From contig WPIO01000008.1 in assembly GCA_009760855.2 (NCBI GenBank), positions 3,369,501-3,433,500 on the forward strand: 64,000 bases of DNA. The letters are read 5' to 3'. The notes beneath the pieces were generated by a model. It was not told the origin of the DNA and did not search any database. It saw nothing but the letters and a program-made list of their open reading frames with translations. This document shows positions 59,735-64,000 of the stretch, piece after piece. Source of the stretch: Cristatella mucedo. Its lineage: Eukaryota; Bryozoa; Phylactolaemata; Cristatellidae. Both the position numbers and the translations under genes were made by a program. Numbering within the stretch: position 1 is the first letter of the stretch; the number at the start of each line of letters is the position of its first letter.

Positions 59735-60485
59735 GGTGCCCTGTCTGCCGAACTCGCGAATGCTACCCGGGCCTCCTGGTTCAGGAACAGGGACCACACG
59801 ACTTCCGAGCCGGTAATGGCGCCGGAGACGCAGTGCCGCCTCAAAGCCATCCTCTCCACGCGTGGGATGCAGAGGTTCGGCCAGGCAAGCTTCATTCTGG
59901 CCTCCAGCTGTCGAGAGCCCCGACCACGAAGGGTACCTGCTGCGAAACGGTAGCCAGCTGTTAGGAAAGACCGGGTAACGGCTGCATATTCAGCGGTCTT
60001 GGGCCGGGCAGTCATAATGAGAGCGTCCTCGCCTCTGTCGAACGGCACCGTCACATTCACAGTTGCTAAATCAGTGCTTTTGTCAATGACCAGGTCCGGC
60101 TTAAGAGCCTGACCACCGGCAAGCGGGAGGGCGCGGCCTCCTGATTTGCAAGTTGACCGTGGTGGCCGCGAGAGCTCCTATTATGCGACCCGAAACCGAG
60201 TCATGTCGGGCTGCAATTGCATGCACCGTCGGCCGGCAGTGGCTCAGCACGTGGCAAACGGTCTCTGCCTACGTTCGGCATAGGCAGCAGCCGGTAACCG
60301 TCCCGGGGTGTGCACGACTCCTAGCAGCAGCCACTGGCAGCGCGCTCGGCACACGAGCCGCCAGGCCTGCAACGACAGGCCACGACCCGTCGGGTCAGGA
60401 AGTGACTGTGAGCGGCGAAACTGTCCGTGGTCAGACAGTGGCTGACCTGCTGCCCTGTACAGGCTGGGCTGCCCAAGCACGGCCT
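59735..60485 (-). mobile_element. R2/NeSL-like LINE, restriction-like endonuclease end
   Basis: Minus strand: LKPDLVIDKSTDLATV, then NVTVPFDRGEDAL, KTAEYAAVTRSFLTAGYRF and MKLAWPNLCIPRVERMAL. The PD...(V)TVPF spacing and the K-x2-EY helix are typical of the PD-(D/E)xK endonuclease at the C-terminus of R2/NeSL/CRE-type LINEs, which use it to nick target DNA. The upstream part is frameshifted. Confidence 0.78.
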
Positions 60486-60488
60486 ATG

Positions 60489-60658
60489 TAATCCTAGCTG
60501 ATTGAACAGCCTCTTTTTGTACAGCGACGGAAGAACCTTTATGACTATCACCACCGCTGGCTGTGGCGATACAGAATCGCCCACTACAGGAATCGAACCC
60601 ACAACCTCGGGACCAAGGTCGTGAAAGCAATCACCTCAGCTAGCGTGCCATCACGGCT
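60489..60658 (-). mobile_element. SINE-B (tRNA-derived)
   Basis: Minus strand: GCCGTGATGGCACGCTAGC, box B GTGGGTTCGATTCCTG, GGGCGATTCTGTATCGCC and GAACAGCC-type end with GCTAGGATTAC. ATGTAA lies on both sides and may be the target duplication. Confidence 0.88.
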
Positions 60659-60794
60659 AATGTAATGTATCTCCGCCTGTAACTCTACAAAGCAACAAAG
60701 ACTATGTTGGTGTTACGCAGGAGTTTTGTTTAGCGAACTCACAGCCTAAGCGGCTTTCGGTACGCATTCGGTAGCCAACAGACTTCGTCTCACG

Positions 60795-61372
60795 CAACAA
60801 AGAGAAAGTGGGAAGCATAGCAGAGTCAGGAGAGCAGTTGAGGTAGTGAGTGGCATGGAAGTAGCAGCTCAGGACCGCTGAAAAGGATTAGCCATAGTCG
60901 GCAGCAGGAGAGCAGCTGTCGCCGCGTAAGAATCATGGAAGCGACTTCCACAGTCTAGGACCTGCAGAGCTAAAGATTATGTTGCCAACGGTCTTTAAGC
61001 GAAGGAATGGAACAGCTTATTTATTGTCCATACACGACCTGAGGACCCGAGGAGGCTGAAATTGGGGCAGCAGTTCAGCTAGGTATAGAGGAGCCAAGCC
61101 GCGACGGGCCTTGTGGGTCAGCGTAAGAACTTTGCTTTGTGTCCGTTGATCAACCGACAGCCATCCTAGTTTTTTTATTGCAAAGGAGACACGTGGTTAA
61201 GCCTCTGGGACTTGAAACCTAGCCTCGCAGCCATAAGCCTAGCCATCTACTACGGCCTACTTGCTTTTTTTGGTATCCCAGCCAAAAGGGAATTGCAATA
61301 ATCAAGCCGAGACACAACTAAGGGGCTAGTTAAATTTTTGCAAACCACCATGGAAGACAGCTCCTTATCTTA
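60795..61372 (-). mobile_element. Second LINE family, 3' fragment
   Basis: Matches 55.44-55.99 kb over its length (for example GTGGGAAGCATAGCAGAGTC and CAGCCATCCTAG on the plus strand), with more mutations. It ends abruptly at about 61372 where R2/NeSL-like sequence begins. Confidence 0.85.
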
Positions 61373-61377
61373 GGCCT

Positions 61378-62215
61378 TCACGAGCCTGGAAAACTCCCGA
61401 AGCTTGGTAATAACCACTTGAGGCACGACCCAGTGTGCTCGATGCCATCAGGGTCGGTGGACACAACCAGCACGTCAGGGCCGGCCAGCGAGAAGCGGCA
61501 GTAGAGCCGCTTGAGGCACCTATTTGCGACCGACCACAGCGAGATCGGGCCAACCCTGTTGCCAGGGCCGAAGGCTGCCGGGCTCATGTATCGAGAATGC
61601 TTCTCATTGGACGGCGGCTTGCCATCCAAGCTGACGACGGTTCGGTTGAGTCGGTGACGGCCAACATGATGGACTCACGCGTCGGGCGAGCACGGCTAAG
61701 GACAGGCTTGCACAACACGTAGAATGGAGGCGTTCGCCCCGAAACGGATCTAGCCAAGCCCACCCACAGATCGAGGCGAAAACGGGAAATGCGCTGATGC
61801 AGTGTTTGGCAGACCGCAGGCGAAGCAAAATAGCTTTATCAGAGCCTTTTCGGCTGGCTGCAGAGCACCCTTAGGCACAAACCGCGCCCGACTAAGATTG
61901 TCGAGACGTGCCGGAGGAAAGTCCGAAAGGCGTCAAGCTTTTGTTAAGGGGCCAGAAGGCTGGCCTGAAACAGGTTTAATGTCCCTTTCGAGGGAAGAGC
62001 AGGCGTGCTCTATTTCAGCCCTAGGCTGCCCGAGACCCTGTGGGGCTCCGAGGTAGGCCCCTGACTCGTTCTCTGGCAGCTCTGGGATCCGCCTGTCGTG
62101 CAGGGTGATTGAGGCGGGCATAGCCTATGCACCCTTGCGGCGGGCGACGACACAGCACTTCACCGACCGGAACTGCATGCCCAGCGTCGACACAGCCTGT
62201 TCAGCTGCAGACATG
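61378..62215 (-). mobile_element. R2/NeSL-like LINE, RT thumb region, degenerate
   Basis: Minus strand: AAEQAVSTLGMQFRSVKCC, then ITLHDRRIPELPENESGAYL, GAPQGLGQPRAEIEHACSS and LSRARFVPKGALQPAEKALI. Downstream are DGKPPSNEKHSRYMSPAAF and GPISLWSVANRCLKR. The G-x-YLG-type turn after the RT palm and the following helices are those of R2/NeSL-type LINEs. With the endonuclease part at 59.7-60.5 kb it probably forms one element later split by a LINE and a SINE. Confidence 0.68.
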
Positions 62216-62225
62216 AGCACATGAA

Positions 62226-62227
<2 letters not shown>

Positions 62228-62306
<79 letters not shown>

Positions 62307-62318
62307 AAGAGAAAGAGA
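62228..62318 (+). repeat. (TA)n followed by (GA)n
   Basis: TA repeat to about 62266, then GA-rich repeat. Confidence 0.95.
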
Positions 62319-62566
62319 GTTACCTATCGATGCCACAGTAACGGTTGATCTGGCTACTGACTCCAGAGAGATGCTTTATCAAACTAAATGACGACACATC
62401 ATCGTTTAATCAGTTATGAGCAAGCCTATTATCACTCATAAATCGGAAAGCATAACCCAAAAATTGAGCCCAGCCTGCATTTCCCCATTGTGTTCCCTAT
62501 CTCAATGCTAGACTGCTGTTCCAAAGAGATCTTTGAATGCATTGTCTTATCTCGGCTCTATTCAGC

Positions 62567-63248
62567 TCTATCTATCTATCCATCAATCCATCCATCCATC
62601 CCATGCATCCAATCCATCCATCCATTCATTCATCCGTCCATGCATCCCATGCATGCATCCCATGCATGCATCCCATCCATGCATGCATCCATTCATCCAT
62701 GCATCCCATCCATCCATTCATCCATCCCATCCAATCCCATCCCACCCCATCCCATCCCACCCCATCCCATCCCATCCCATCCCATCCCATCCCATCCCAT
62801 CCCATCCCATCCCATCCCATCCCATCCCATCCCATCCCATCCCATCCCATCCCATCCCATCCCATCCCATCCCATCCCATCCCATCCCATCCCATCCATC
62901 CATCCATCCCATCCCATCCCATCCCATCCCATCCCATCCCACCCCATCCCATCCCATCCCATCCCATCCATCCATTCATCCATCCCATCCAATCCCATCC
63001 CACCCCATCCCATCCCACCCCATCCCATCCCATCCCATCCCATCCCATCCCATCCCATCCCCATCCCATCCCATCCCACCCCATCCCATCCCATCCCATC
63101 CCATCCCATCCCATCCCATCCCATCCCATCCCATCCCATCCCATCCCATCCCATCCCATTCCCATCCCACCCCACCCCACCCCACCCCATCCCATCCCAT
63201 CCCATCCCATCCCATCGCATCCCATCCCATCCCATCCCCTCTCATCCA
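62567..63248 (+). repeat. (CCCAT)n pentanucleotide block with CATC-type edges
   Basis: ATCC/CATC units to about 62722, then CCCAT repeats with a few CCACC and CCATC variants. Because the unit is not a multiple of three and lacks stops, ORFs of 180-280 codons appear in all frames of both strands; all are artefacts. The minus strand is a G-triplet repeat (GGGAT)n. Confidence 0.97.
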
Positions 63249-64000
63249 TTCAACCGACCTATTTGTCTATTTATCGGCTCGATCTAGTCGAATTCACATA
63301 CTTTCAGCTCCAAAACTGTGCAAAAATTTCGGTCGGGCATACTAAGATAATGACGCCGCAACTAAGTATGTCCGTGCATTTGTGAAATCTGGCGAAGACC
63401 ACTATAAAGGCTCTGCTTGCCGGTGTTCGTTTTGTCTGCACATTCTGCGAGGTGATTTCATTGTCGCTCGCTTGCGAAACTTTCTTCGCGGCTGTGAAAT
63501 CAATGGCGTCGGGAGGGGCTGTCTCGCGCAGCTAATTTGAAGCATCCGGTGGCGACCGAGCAGCGGCGCCTGCGCTCTGCTCCTCGGTCGCGAAGAGTGG
63601 CGGCTCGGACTAATAGAAAGTCCTAGAGCTACCGCCGAGCGTCCATGCGCCTATGGCCCCGTTGCTTGGGGCCGCTGTCTGACCTGCGGCGAAAGTCTTG
63701 GACGCCGTTCTTCGAGGCGTGCGGCAAGTTCTCTCGAACCCGTCGGAGATCTGTCCCGCGCCTTTTTCGTCGCACAGTGATTCTTCTCCATACTTCGAGT
63801 TGCTTGCTGCATGTGCGTCCGTCGTCCGGTCTGTCGGGTGGGGTTCGACGAATTACCGAAATCCACCTAATCCACTCTAATTTGGCTAAAATCGACCGAC
63901 CATCGCTGTCGAGGAGCTCAACATGTGGGCGGGTTTTGTAGTACACCTTCGATTTGATCTGTCCGCCAAATTTAATATCATTGTGCGCAAGCAGACTTAT
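63249..64000. other. CpG-rich end region, nothing assigned
   Basis: A hairpin with arms GCGACCGAG and CTCGGTCGC lies near 63554-63593. Overlapping ORFs on both strands (63.63-63.95 kb) show no recognised domain. Confidence 0.3.

Noticed and set aside
62720..63245. Telomeric or CRISPR-like array
   Set aside because: Pentanucleotide units without spacers and with point variants; neither a metazoan TTAGGG-type telomere nor a spaced direct-repeat array.
62490..63385. 265-282 codon ORFs ([20 protein letters not shown])
   Set aside because: The (CCCAT)n unit has no stop in any frame, so long ORFs appear automatically.

Overview
This is a eukaryotic window, most likely from an invertebrate animal. 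Genes have small phased exons with GT...AG junctions and long introns. The rest is crowded with non-LTR retrotransposons, tRNA-derived SINEs, a Tc1/mariner element, a small Ty3/gypsy-type element and long microsatellites. There is no bacterial gene organisation. I cannot name the species.

The main host gene lies on the minus strand from about 43.0 kb down to base 1, where it leaves the window. Joining open segments at canonical splice sites gives a chain whose exon order and residues follow vertebrate TTC3, a TPR-containing RING-type E3 ubiquitin ligase. The chain runs from a weakly conserved N-terminal part (42.9, 37.8-37.4, 34.8 kb), through a TPR block (31.5, 31.1, 27.8 kb), three weaker exons (20.8, 15.7, 12.9 kb), a conserved Cys/His core (10.9-10.0 kb), a basic coiled coil (9.6 kb) and linker exons (6.4, 6.0 kb), to a 1.25-kb exon at the left edge. 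That last exon opens with a conserved globular motif and becomes Ser/Ala/Gly-rich. The RING domain is not in the window. Identification rests on my recollection of the TTC3 sequence; I ran no alignment.

The introns hold most of the repeats. At least 20 pieces belong to one CR1/L2-group LINE with a hairpin 3' end and a (TTA)n tail; the most complete is 20.87-23.4 kb, minus strand. Two tRNA-like SINE families occur, and SINE-A carries the LINE's 3' end. A Tc1 transposase pseudogene at 2.3-4.2 kb is split by a LINE.

From 43 to 64 kb the sequence is mostly mobile DNA: degenerate LINE copies, a dispersed repeat with a covarying hairpin, a 1.4-kb LTR element with intact LTRs, PBS, PPT and target duplication, an inverted-repeat element, a second LINE family, an R2/NeSL-like LINE with a restriction-like endonuclease, and a pentanucleotide (CCCAT)n block. 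CpG-rich stretches near 56.7-59 kb and after 63.3 kb may be promoters, but I could not assign genes to them.
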